A DNA stretch of 64,000 nt from JANQHS01 sp965227315 (GTDB lineage: Bacteria > Bacteroidota > Bacteroidia > Cytophagales > CCMP332): positions 2,542,001 through 2,606,000 of the forward strand of contig OZ245737.1 in assembly GCA_965227315.1 (NCBI GenBank), written 5' to 3'. The stretch's first letter is position 1; the number at the start of each line of letters is the position of its first letter. Both the position numbers and the translations under genes were made by a program. The notes under the pieces were generated by a model. That model saw nothing but the letters and a program-made list of their open reading frames with translations, had not been told where the DNA came from and searched no databases. Below, one piece after another: positions 50,365-58,314 of this stretch.

Positions 50365-51087
50365 CTATTTCCTTACGGAAAACTTTTTGGTCACGACGGG
50401 CAAACCATCCACTTCCAGTGTGTACAGGTAAACTCCGTTAGGAATATCGTTCAGGTCCAGCTGAACAAAATTTCCCTCCAGAGCTACTTCTTTTGAAAGT
50501 ACCCTTGATCCGAGCATATTTCTGATGATCACTTTTCCTTGAGCGCCATTGAGATTCTCGAAAACAAGGTTTAGATGGCTTGAAGCCGGATTTGGATAGA
50601 CATAAATGTCCGAGCCGTTGACATTGGTATGCGACAGGGAAGTTTGGTCTCCAGCGACATACACGATCACTTTTTCAAACTTGTCGGAAGTATCTGCGAT
50701 ATTGAAGATGCGGTAACGGATCGTGCTCACTCCATCGTGGCCGATCAATTGCGAATCATAAGGCTGAAGGTACCCGATAAAAGTCGAATCTACTTGTCCG
50801 GGGTTCAGGTCAACGGTGTCTGTTGCCAGAAACACTGAGGTCGGATAACAATCCACACCCCAGCAGAAATATGAGGAATGTCCTGAGGCCAGGCTCAGAT
50901 CTTCTTTTTCTGCGAGATACCCTTCAGCTCCCGCTGCACTGTTCTCAAAATGGATATAGCTGGTAATATCGTTCCAGTTTGGTCCGGTAACGGTATCACC
51001 GGATTGGTATACAACATTGATGCTTTGTGCTGAAACAAATGCACTTGAAAAAAGTCCGAAAAGTGATACGAGTAATATTTTCTTCAT
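50365..51087 (-). CDS. T9SS type A sorting-domain protein with C-x4-C motif
   Basis: A 240-residue cargo of the type IX secretion system. Signal peptide MKKILLVSLFGLFSSAFVSAQ is followed by a beta-rich domain (~25-150) with SSYFCWGVDCYP (C-x4-C), VDLNPGQVDSTFIGYLQP and STIRYRIF. A C-terminal sorting domain (~160-240) has IYVYPNPASSHLNLVFEN and ends NGVYLYTLEVDGLPVVTKKFSV. The function of the FCWG domain is unknown to me. ATG 51087 is chosen for the signal peptide. A well-formed promoter lies upstream. It is divergent from the TlpA-type gene, and downstream of it on the same strand is bamD. Confidence 0.85.
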   Translation of the reverse strand: MKKILLVSLFGLFSSAFVSAQSINVVYQSGDTVTGPNWNDITSYIHFENSAAGAEGYLAEKEDLSLASGHSSYFCWGVDCYPTSVFLATDTVDLNPGQVDSTFIGYLQPYDSQLIGHDGVSTIRYRIFNIADTSDKFEKVIVYVAGDQTSLSHTNVNGSDIYVYPNPASSHLNLVFENLNGAQGKVIIRNMLGSRVLSKEVALEGNFVQLDLNDIPNGVYLYTLEVDGLPVVTKKFSVRK

Positions 51088-51138
51088 TTGACTTCCAAAT
51101 AAAATCCTAAACTGCCCTATTTTGGCAGTTTCAATGTT

Positions 51139-51168
51139 CAAAATTACGGATACTGTCGTGAAAAACAA
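51139..51168 (-). promoter_or_regulatory. Consensus promoter of the T9SS cargo gene
   Basis: On the minus strand TTG (51168-51166), a 19-base spacer and TAATTTTG (51146-51139) match TTG-N19-TAnnTTTG. It gives a leader of about 45 bases. It overlaps the possible 5' end of the divergent tlpA-like gene. Confidence 0.6.
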
Positions 51169-51688
51169 TTCATTTTTCCTTTCCTTTCTTACGTTCCTAT
51201 TGATTTTCGGTTTCAATTCCGGTTTTTCTCAGGATCAATCCAATTGGAAACTTCCGGATGTGGAATTAAGGGACCTAAAGAATAATCCGGTTTTCGGCTC
51301 TGAAGTGGCAAATACCGAGGGTCCTACAATCATTTCTTTTTGGGCTACCTGGTGCAAACCCTGCATTCAGGAGCTGAACAATATCAACGATGTTTATTTT
51401 GACTGGCAGGATGAGACCGGTGTGAAGTTGGTGGCGATTTCCATCGATGATTCCCGGAATGTTCCCAAGGTCGCCCCATTGGTGAACGGAAAAGGATGGG
51501 AATATGATGTTTACATTGACGCCAATTCTGACTTCAGAAGAGCATTGAATGTTCAGACCGTACCCCATACTTTCCTGTTGGACAATGGTGGCAATATCGT
51601 TTGGCAACACAATGGATATACACCAGGTGAAGAGGAAGACTTGTTCGAGGCGGTGAAAAAGGTTGCAAACGGAGAATCGGTTAAATAA
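51158..51688 (+). CDS. TlpA/ResA-like exported thioredoxin
   Basis: A thioredoxin-fold protein, 176 residues from GTG 51158, with the signal peptide KNNSFFLSFLTFLLIFGFNSGFSQ. The redox motif is FWATWCKPCIQE (WCxxC) and the cis-proline region is TVPHTFLLD. The usual TlpA/AhpC insertion (ISIDDSRNVPKVAPLVNGKGW) is present. It should be periplasmic or anchored near the outer membrane and act as a thiol reductant. ATG 51134 is an alternative start giving a longer n-region. It begins the plus-strand cluster with a DUF6029 barrel (15-base gap) and two Omp28-type lipoproteins. Confidence 0.88.
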   Translation: MKNNSFFLSFLTFLLIFGFNSGFSQDQSNWKLPDVELRDLKNNPVFGSEVANTEGPTIISFWATWCKPCIQELNNINDVYFDWQDETGVKLVAISIDDSRNVPKVAPLVNGKGWEYDVYIDANSDFRRALNVQTVPHTFLLDNGGNIVWQHNGYTPGEEEDLFEAVKKVANGESVK

Positions 51689-51703
51689 GACCCAGCATTT
51701 AAT

Positions 51704-53344
51704 TTGAGAAAACTACTCTTTCTGCTTTTACCCTTTCTCGGGTCAGGCCCTGCTATGGCCCAGGAAAAGAAAACGCTTGAGATCCATGGCGATTTCCTGA
51801 TCGATGCTCAAACATATCAGGAGGACACTGCAATAGGCGCCACGGACATTCCCGAACAGATGGCCATGAACGCCTATGGTAATTTCAATTTCACCTACGG
51901 GAATTTTTATGGCGGACTAAGATTTGAAGCCTTCATGCCCCCGATCCTGGGTTATGACCCGCGATGGGAAGGATTCGGGATCCCCTATAGATATTTTGGA
52001 TACAATAATGACGGTCTGGATATCACTGTAGGGAGCTTTTATGAGCAGTACGGATCAGGAATGGTCAACCGCTCTTATTGGGAATGGTACCTGGGCTATG
52101 ACACGTTCTATGAGGGAGTCCGGGTCCGTTACAAACCTGTCAGAGGATTGATGTTCAAGGCCATGGTCGGAAAGCAAAGGTTTTACTGGGATTTTGGTGA
52201 GGGACTTGTCCGCGGGATCGATGCTGAGATCGATATGGCTGAGTTCTTTCCGGGGCTAAGGCAAAGCGGAACAGGCCTGAACTTTGGAGCTTCCTTTGTG
52301 AGCAAGTTCCAGGAAGACCAGAACCCTTTCCTTGTTTATCCTGAAAACGTCGGAAACGGTGCCTTTAGAGGAACTTTCAGCAAGAATGGATTTCTTCTCA
52401 ATGCGGAATATGCATATAAGGTCAACGATCCCTCAGCGATCAATGGAAACAACTATAGGCCAGGTCAGGGGCTGCTTGTCAATGCGGGCTATTCAAAGCG
52501 CGGACTTGGCTTCAACGCCGGCTTTAAGCGCTGGGATAACATGGATTACAGAAGTGAAAGGTCGGCTACCGGCTTCGATCTGTTGATCAATTATAACCCC
52601 GCCATGGCCAAGCAGCATACCTACAGATTAGCCACCATGTATGCCTATGCCACCAATCCCAATGGAGAAATGGCCTGGCAAGCCGATCTTTATTACAACT
52701 TCAAACGGGGGACGGCTCTGGGTGGCAAATACGGGACCCTGATCACCATTAATTGGTCTCAGACCTACGACATTGTCAGGGATTCTATCCAGCCGCCGGA
52801 TTTCGATACCAGGAAGTTCTACACTTCGCCTTTTATGCAGTTCGGGACCCCCAAGTGGTTTGAAGATTTCAATATCGAGATCAACAAGAAGATCTCCAGG
52901 AAAACAAGGATCTTTTTGAACTATCTCTATCAGGAGAGAAACAATGAGGTCCAGCCCGTCACCTTCAATGGAACGACGGAAACGGTTTATACCAATATTG
53001 GAATTGTTGAGGTCGAATATAAGTTTACATCCAAGAAGGTTTTGAGGACGGAATTTCAATATCTACAGACCGAACAGGACTTCGGGGACTGGTGTGCCAT
53101 CCTCTCCGAATATACCCTGGCACCGCATTGGTATTTCAGCGGACTCTGGGAGTATAACCTTGGAAATCCGGACACCAACAACAGAGACCATTACTTTTCC
53201 GTTTATACAGGATATAGGAGAGGGCCCACCAATATCAGGTTGGGATACGGACGGCAACGCCAGGGGATACTTTGTGTAGGTGGAGTTTGTAGGCCGGTGC
53301 CAGCGTCCAACGGGCTTATTCTATCTATTCAAAGTAGTTTTTAA
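51704..53344 (+). CDS. DUF6029-like outer-membrane beta-barrel protein
   Basis: A 546-residue exported protein: signal peptide MRKLLFLLLPFLGSGPAMAQ then alternating-polarity beta-strands throughout (NAYGNFNFTYGNFYGGLRFEA, LDITVGSFYEQYGSGMV, TNIGIVEVEYKFTSKKVLRTEFQYLQ), ending in a strand with terminal Phe, as in outer-membrane barrels. Aromatic girdle residues are abundant. A C-x4-C pair (CVGGVC) occurs in the last ~20 residues, with another Cys in DWCAIL near 470. I associate it with DUF6029, whose function is unknown. Start is a TTG preceding the signal peptide. Neighbours on both sides carry thioredoxin-type motifs. Confidence 0.75.
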   Translation: MRKLLFLLLPFLGSGPAMAQEKKTLEIHGDFLIDAQTYQEDTAIGATDIPEQMAMNAYGNFNFTYGNFYGGLRFEAFMPPILGYDPRWEGFGIPYRYFGYNNDGLDITVGSFYEQYGSGMVNRSYWEWYLGYDTFYEGVRVRYKPVRGLMFKAMVGKQRFYWDFGEGLVRGIDAEIDMAEFFPGLRQSGTGLNFGASFVSKFQEDQNPFLVYPENVGNGAFRGTFSKNGFLLNAEYAYKVNDPSAINGNNYRPGQGLLVNAGYSKRGLGFNAGFKRWDNMDYRSERSATGFDLLINYNPAMAKQHTYRLATMYAYATNPNGEMAWQADLYYNFKRGTALGGKYGTLITINWSQTYDIVRDSIQPPDFDTRKFYTSPFMQFGTPKWFEDFNIEINKKISRKTRIFLNYLYQERNNEVQPVTFNGTTETVYTNIGIVEVEYKFTSKKVLRTEFQYLQTEQDFGDWCAILSEYTLAPHWYFSGLWEYNLGNPDTNNRDHYFSVYTGYRRGPTNIRLGYGRQRQGILCVGGVCRPVPASNGLILSIQSSF

Positions 53345-53349
53345 ATTTG
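53342..53349 (+). promoter_or_regulatory. -7 box directly before the first Omp28 gene
   Basis: TAAATTTG matches TAnnTTTG exactly, overlaps the DUF6029 stop and ends four bases before the ATG. Transcription from it would be leaderless. No TTG is seen at -33. Confidence 0.3.
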
Positions 53350-53353
53350 CAGT

Positions 53354-54229
53354 ATGATCAAAAGAGCATTCTTAGGGCTTTCCTTTCTCGTTTTCCTCTA
53401 TTCCTGTGATGTAGTCGATGGCAATGTGGTAACCGCACCCATTGGTCCTGAAGATTCTACGGGAAACTCTTTTTCAAAATCGGTCTTACTCATCGAGTTC
53501 ACCGGACATAAATGTGGAAACTGTCCTGCAGGTGGAGAAACGGGTGAACAGCTTAAAGATGCCTATGGTTCCGGGATTGTGATCATCGCTGCTCATGTTG
53601 GAACCCTTGCAAATCCACAGCCACCTGCCTCAGGGAAATACACTGTCGATTTCAGGACCCCGACCGGAGATGAACTGGATGAAGAATTCGGAGCCTCGGT
53701 TTCGGGAATTCCGAAAGGAGTGATCAATTATATTGAATACTCAGGGACTTCACTTGTCCTGCCGGAGGCATGGCCAGAAAAGGTTGATCAGCTCCTTCAG
53801 GAAGAAACGGTCCCTTATGGGCTTACAGCAGATATGTCTGTAAGCGGGGATGTTTTAAGCCTGACCGCTACATGTGAATTTGGAGAAAGCCTCAATGGAA
53901 ATTTCAGTATGGGTGCCTTCCTTACCGAAGACAGCATTATTGCCTGGCAGAAAGATTACAGGCTTTCGGGCAATCAGGATATTGAATTCTTCGAGCACAA
54001 GCATGTATTGAGAGGAAATTTCTATCTGCCTGGAAACCCGCAGGTGCTTCCCTGGGGTCTGCCGATCAGCAATACAAGTTTTGTTCAGGGAGACAAGGAG
54101 GTCATGGATCTGGATATCCGGCTTGACCCAAGCTGGAGACGACACCACCTGAATGCCGTTGTCTACCTCTACGATCAGGATACCGAGACAATCTTGCAGG
54201 TCAAGGATTTCCATCTTTCGGATTTTTAG
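53354..54229 (+). CDS. Omp28-type lipoprotein with thioredoxin-like CxxC (copy 1)
   Basis: A 291-residue predicted outer-membrane lipoprotein: MIKRAFLGLSFLVFLYSC gives a lipobox Cys at residue 18. A thioredoxin-like domain follows with LLIEFTGHKCGNCPAGGE (KCGNC = CxxC), HVGTLANPQPP, FGASVSGIPKGVINYI with the cis-Pro region. The C-terminal half is beta-rich (VPYGLTADMSV..., FSMGAFLTEDSIIAWQKDY, ILQVKDF). This is the Omp28-related family, first noted in Porphyromonas. It is followed 23 bases later by a closely similar paralogue. Likely part of a surface thiol/disulfide pathway with the upstream TlpA-like protein. Confidence 0.82.
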   Translation: MIKRAFLGLSFLVFLYSCDVVDGNVVTAPIGPEDSTGNSFSKSVLLIEFTGHKCGNCPAGGETGEQLKDAYGSGIVIIAAHVGTLANPQPPASGKYTVDFRTPTGDELDEEFGASVSGIPKGVINYIEYSGTSLVLPEAWPEKVDQLLQEETVPYGLTADMSVSGDVLSLTATCEFGESLNGNFSMGAFLTEDSIIAWQKDYRLSGNQDIEFFEHKHVLRGNFYLPGNPQVLPWGLPISNTSFVQGDKEVMDLDIRLDPSWRRHHLNAVVYLYDQDTETILQVKDFHLSDF

Positions 54230-54252
54230 TTTAGTCTATCACAACCTTTTCG

Positions 54253-55158
54253 ATGCATGATCTGAAGAAACGAGGATCTTTTTTATTCCTGATTGGCCTA
54301 TGGCTTTTTCTAGGCTTCACGTCTTGCGAGAAAAAGAGAACGGGAATAGCACCTGTGGATGATCCTTCTGATACGGTTGGAAGGGTAGGAGCGAGTTTTA
54401 GTAAGGCTATTTTGCTAGTTGAATTCAAGGGTCATAAATGTGGAAATTGTCCCGCCGGCACCGAAATTGGGCAGCAAATAAAGAGTACATATGGATCAAG
54501 AGTAGTTGTTGTTTCTGCGCATGTGGGTACTTTGGCCCAGCCCCAGCCTGCCGCTACAGGAAAGTACATCTACGATTTTAGAACCGCATTGACTGACGAA
54601 TGGGATGATAAATTTGGAGCATCTGTTTCAGGTATTCCGAAGGGTGCGATCAATTTTGAGAATTTTGGAGGAAGCATCCTTTTATTGCCACAGAATTGGG
54701 GAGGGAAGGTTTCAGAACTCTTGCAGCAAGATTCGATCCCATTTGGCCTAAAAGCCAGTTTAGAGCAGGTCGATAGCTTGATCAAGCTGACACCTGCGGT
54801 TCAGTTCGGTGACAGTATTGCGGGCAAGTTTAATCTGGGGGCACTTTTGACAGAAGACAGTATTGTTCAATGGCAAAAAGACTACAGGTTATCTTCAAAT
54901 CAAGATATTGAGTTTTACCAACATGATAATGTTATAAGAGGGAATTTCCACATGCCTGGAAATCCTGCAATACTTCCCTGGGGAGTGGAATTGGCCGATA
55001 GCGCCTTTTCTGAAGGTGACATAGAATCATTGGACATGGAGATCGTTCTAAAAGAGGATTGGAAACCGGATCATTTGAAGGTCATCGTTTTCCTTTTTAA
55101 TCGCAGCAAGGAAACGATCACCCAAATAAGGGAGATTCCCTTTTCAGAATTTAATTAG
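54253..55158 (+). CDS. Omp28-type lipoprotein with thioredoxin-like CxxC (copy 2)
   Basis: A 301-residue paralogue of the preceding gene. Residues 1-25 form a lipoprotein signal (FLFLIGLWLFLGFTSC) with lipobox Cys. The thioredoxin-like segment is LLVEFKGHKCGNCPAGTE, and the shared blocks are HVGTLAQPQP, FGASVSGIPKGAINF, GALLTEDSIVQWQKDYRLSSNQDIEF and GNFHMPGNPAILPWG. The two copies are about half identical by eye, so the duplication is not recent. The pair may be two partners rather than spares. The 3' end overlaps the convergent EamA gene by 15 bases. Confidence 0.82.
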   Translation: MHDLKKRGSFLFLIGLWLFLGFTSCEKKRTGIAPVDDPSDTVGRVGASFSKAILLVEFKGHKCGNCPAGTEIGQQIKSTYGSRVVVVSAHVGTLAQPQPAATGKYIYDFRTALTDEWDDKFGASVSGIPKGAINFENFGGSILLLPQNWGGKVSELLQQDSIPFGLKASLEQVDSLIKLTPAVQFGDSIAGKFNLGALLTEDSIVQWQKDYRLSSNQDIEFYQHDNVIRGNFHMPGNPAILPWGVELADSAFSEGDIESLDMEIVLKEDWKPDHLKVIVFLFNRSKETITQIREIPFSEFN

Positions 55159-56040
55159 TTTCCTTTTCTTTTTAATCCATGGATAGGCGATCAGGTTGAT
55201 CAGTATAAAAAGGGTTCCCAGGTAAAATCCCCAGGACATTTTTTCCTGCTCACCGAAAATGATCAGGGCCAGAATGATTCCGTAAACGGGTTCAAGATTT
55301 AGGGTCAGATTTACCATAAATGGTGCCATTCTTTTCATCAATTCCACAGATTCGCTGAAGGCATAAACGGTACATACCCCAGCCAGGATCAACATATAAA
55401 CCCAATCCATGAGTTGTGAAACTATTTCAAGTTGTAAGCTTCCATTCATGAACAAGCCATAAAGAGCTATGGTGATGAGGGTACAGATCGTGGCCACGAG
55501 CATTTCCACATAGGTGATCTTATATTCATTCACCTTTTGAATGAAAAGGGCGTTGAGAATTGAAAAAAGTGCAGCGAGGAAGGCTGAAATAATCGCCAAA
55601 AGCAGGCCCAGGGCATGATCAAACTCGAATCTGAAGATCACCCATAAGCCGAGAAAAACCGACAATCCGAATCCGAAGTCCAAAAATGAAAACCGACGTT
55701 TGAAAAATATCGGTTCCAGTATGGCAGTCCATAGCGCAGTAGTTGCCATGCCTGCCAGACAAATGGAAGCTGTACTTACCCTGGCACTCAGGAAAAAGAA
55801 GATCCAATGTCCGGAAATGGTTAGGCCGGTGAGTATAAGACCACGATAAATTCTACCGGAGATCTTTAAGGGAAAGATCTTCTTGCGGAAAAATATGGCC
55901 AGGAGGACCGTAGCCAGAAGGGTGCGGTAGAACACCAACTCCAGGGCTGGAAGACTAATGAGCAATCCCAGGATTGCGGTAAACCCAAAGATCAGCACCA
56001 GGAAGTGCAGCAGAAAGTAATCCTTCGAGGTAGCCTTCAC
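55144..56040 (-). CDS. EamA/DMT-superfamily permease
   Basis: A 298-residue drug/metabolite transporter with ten predicted membrane helices in two EamA repeats (about 5-130 and 145-290). Typical features are LELVFYRTLLATVLLAIFF in repeat one, TASICLAGMATTALWTAILEPIFFKRRF, and LTLNLEPVYGIILALIIFGE in repeat two (the N-L-E-P-V/L-x-Y/A motif of RhaT/EamA). The substrate is unknown; amino-acid or nucleoside-like metabolite export is typical. GTG start directly abuts the lptG-like stop. Basic C-terminus (KKKRKLIKF). Confidence 0.88.
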   Translation of the reverse strand: MKATSKDYFLLHFLVLIFGFTAILGLLISLPALELVFYRTLLATVLLAIFFRKKIFPLKISGRIYRGLILTGLTISGHWIFFFLSARVSTASICLAGMATTALWTAILEPIFFKRRFSFLDFGFGLSVFLGLWVIFRFEFDHALGLLLAIISAFLAALFSILNALFIQKVNEYKITYVEMLVATICTLITIALYGLFMNGSLQLEIVSQLMDWVYMLILAGVCTVYAFSESVELMKRMAPFMVNLTLNLEPVYGIILALIIFGEQEKMSWGFYLGTLFILINLIAYPWIKKKRKLIKF

Positions 56041-57117
56041 CTATTTGGGGGTACTCTTGTAGAGAAATATGGATACGACTGAAAAGATCATCGTGGGAAG
56101 CAGGGCGCTCAATAACGGATGGAAACCCCCTGCCTGGGCGAGGCTTCTGCTCATCATCACAAAGAAGATGTAGACGAAGGCCAAGACAAAGCCCAGTGCG
56201 ATCTGAAATCCTGTTCCTCTTCTGGATTTTCTTGAGGCCGTGAAGAAACCCATCAATGTGAGGATTACAATGGCGAATGGATAGGTATAGCGTTCGTAGC
56301 GTTCAACAAGATATGGCTGAACACTTTCGGATCCTCTCGCCTGAAGATCCTGGATGAAATGAGTAAGCTCCGTAAGTGTGAGTGTCTCATAGAGTCTTTC
56401 CCGGTTTTCAAAATCATCCGGGAATAGATTCAGGGTTGTATCCAGGTTTCTGCCTTCTCTGTAGGTTTCTCCCGAATCCAAAAAATTATGTAGGGTATAA
56501 TTCTTTAGTCGCCATTTCTGTGTCGAGTCAACCCATTGAATTCTGGGTGAAGCGAGCTTCGATCTCAGCCTTGTGCCGTTGAACTGTTCCAGGGTGAATT
56601 TAAATCCTACCTCATCATGGTTGTTGTAGCTTTCCAGGTAGGCGAATACCTCAGGCGCCAATTTGAAGTGGATGTTCCGATCATTGAAATAGTAGGGATT
56701 CTTCAGATAGGCAAATTCGAATTCCAACCTTTCCTTGTTGGCTTTAGGAATGACCCATCCTATGGCTCCGAAGATCAGCGCTCCGATAATGATCGCCGCC
56801 ATAAGGTAGGGAACCGTCAAACGACGATAACTTACCCCGCTACTTAGCATTGCGATGATCTCTGTATGACTTGCCAGCCTTGCCGAAACGAACACCGAAG
56901 CGATGAAGGCCATCAGGGGACTCAGAATATTTGCCCAATATGGGATGAGGTTCAAAAAATAGTCAAGGAAGATCTGGCCTGCTGTGGCTTCGGATCTGAT
57001 AAAGTCCTCATTCTTCTCGCTCCAGTCGATCACACAGATCACCGCTACGATGATCAGGACCACAAAAACAAAAGTCTTGAGCAGTTTCTGAAGAATATAC
57101 CAGTCTAACTTTTTCAC
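56041..57117 (-). CDS. lptG: LptF/LptG-type lipopolysaccharide export permease
   Basis: A 358-residue permease of the LptB2FG lipopolysaccharide extractor. It has three N-terminal and three C-terminal helices around a periplasmic jellyroll (~130-270). Landmarks are MKKLDWYILQKLLKTFVFVV, ILSPLMAFIASVFVSARLASHTEIIAMLSSGVSYRRL, and the C-terminal RRGTGFQIALGFVLAFVYIFF with LPTMIFS. LptG rather than LptF is favoured by length and the short loop, but it could be either. GTG start directly follows tgt, so tgt-lptG-eamA form an operon; the tgt-lptG order is, as I recall, common in Bacteroidota. Confidence 0.87.
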   Translation of the reverse strand: MKKLDWYILQKLLKTFVFVVLIIVAVICVIDWSEKNEDFIRSEATAGQIFLDYFLNLIPYWANILSPLMAFIASVFVSARLASHTEIIAMLSSGVSYRRLTVPYLMAAIIIGALIFGAIGWVIPKANKERLEFEFAYLKNPYYFNDRNIHFKLAPEVFAYLESYNNHDEVGFKFTLEQFNGTRLRSKLASPRIQWVDSTQKWRLKNYTLHNFLDSGETYREGRNLDTTLNLFPDDFENRERLYETLTLTELTHFIQDLQARGSESVQPYLVERYERYTYPFAIVILTLMGFFTASRKSRRGTGFQIALGFVLAFVYIFFVMMSRSLAQAGGFHPLLSALLPTMIFSVVSIFLYKSTPK

Positions 57118-58248
57118 TTAAAGCCTTACCCTTAGTTTGTCCACCACTGTATTTTTCCAGGATGCAAAGCTGCCATCCTCGATCCTTTTTCTGGATTCCC
57201 TCATCAGACTCAAATAAAAGGCCAAATTATGCGCAGAGGCGATTTGAAGTCCCAAAATCTCATTGGCGGTGAACAAATGTCTTAGATAGGCCTTGCTATA
57301 AACCTCGTCATGGCTGCAATAGGTGTTATAATCCAAAGGGGAAAAGTCCTGTTCCCATTTTTTGTTCTTGATGTTGATCACGCCATCCATGGTAAAGATC
57401 AATCCATGACGGGCATTTCTGGTCGGAAGCACACAATCAAAAAGATCTACTCCGAGGGAAATGCACTCCAGAAGGTTCCAAGGGTTTCCGACACCCATGA
57501 GGTATCTGGGCTTGTCCTCGGGTAAATTCTGGCAGCATAGATCCGTTTGCTCATACATGATGTCTTCCGGCTCTCCCACGCTCAGGCCGCCGATGGCATT
57601 ACCCTCAAGGTTTTTGGAAGCGACAAATTCACAGGATTCCTTTCTCAGGTCATCATAGGTTCCACCCTGTACTATGGGGAATAGAAACTGCTTGTATCTC
57701 CTGGATTCCTCGGTTTTTTCGAATTGGGCTATGCATCTATTCAGCCAATCGTTGGTCAGCCTTAGAGAATCCTTTGCATAATCGTATTCACAGGGATAGG
57801 GGGGACATTCGTCAAAGGCCATCATGATATCCGGTCCGATATTTCTTTGAATATCAATGACGGACTCAGGAGTGAATTTATGCTTGGATCCATCGATGTG
57901 GGATTGAAATTCAACGCCATCCTGACTGATCTTTCTTCTATGTGCTAGGGAGTATACCTGGTATCCACCGCTGTCGGTGAGTACGGGGCCTTTCCATCCA
58001 CCGAATTCCTGGATTCCACCGGTTTTGGAGAAAGTATCCATTCCCGGTCGCAGATAAAGATGATAGGTATTCGAGAGAATGATCTCTGCCTTGATCTCAT
58101 TCCGGAGTTCATGAACGCCTAAGGCCTTGACCGCTCCAATGGTTCCGACTGGCATGAACATCGGGGTGTTAAAAGCGCCATGCTCGGTTTCAAATTTTCC
58201 CGACCTGGCACCTGATCTCGGGTCTTTATTTTGAAGGGTGAATCCCAT
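57118..58248 (-). CDS. tgt: Queuine tRNA-ribosyltransferase
   Basis: TGT exchanges guanine-34 for preQ1 in tRNAs with GUN anticodons. The 376-residue TIM-barrel enzyme has the N-terminal catalytic Asp in VLTDSGGYQVYSLA (~residue 92), FQSHIDGSKHKFTPE, MAFDECPPYP, GIVQGGTYDDLR-like IVQGGTYDDL, the second catalytic Asp in DLFDCVLPTRNARHG (~residue 265), and the zinc site NIKNKKWEQDFSPLDYNTYCSHDE. Complete and normal length. The ATG lies 14 bases after a perfect -7 box. First gene of the tgt-lptG-eamA operon. Confidence 0.96.
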   Translation of the reverse strand: MGFTLQNKDPRSGARSGKFETEHGAFNTPMFMPVGTIGAVKALGVHELRNEIKAEIILSNTYHLYLRPGMDTFSKTGGIQEFGGWKGPVLTDSGGYQVYSLAHRRKISQDGVEFQSHIDGSKHKFTPESVIDIQRNIGPDIMMAFDECPPYPCEYDYAKDSLRLTNDWLNRCIAQFEKTEESRRYKQFLFPIVQGGTYDDLRKESCEFVASKNLEGNAIGGLSVGEPEDIMYEQTDLCCQNLPEDKPRYLMGVGNPWNLLECISLGVDLFDCVLPTRNARHGLIFTMDGVINIKNKKWEQDFSPLDYNTYCSHDEVYSKAYLRHLFTANEILGLQIASAHNLAFYLSLMRESRKRIEDGSFASWKNTVVDKLRVRL

Positions 58249-58262
58249 GGATTTGGAAGCCG

Positions 58263-58270
58263 CAAAAATA
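58263..58270 (-). promoter_or_regulatory. -7 box for the tgt operon
   Basis: TATTTTTG on the minus strand matches TAnnTTTG and ends 14 bases before the tgt ATG. No clear -33 TTG. It lies back-to-back with the glycosyltransferase promoter. Confidence 0.4.
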
Positions 58271-58298
58271 AGGATTCACTCATTCTCACCCCTGTTTT

Positions 58299-58306
58299 TA
58301 TTTTTG
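58299..58306 (+). promoter_or_regulatory. -7 box for the glycosyltransferase operon
   Basis: TATTTTTG matches TAnnTTTG; TTC lies 21 bases upstream in place of TTG. It ends eight bases before the TTG start at 58315, giving an almost absent leader. Confidence 0.4.
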
Positions 58307-58314
58307 GGAACATC

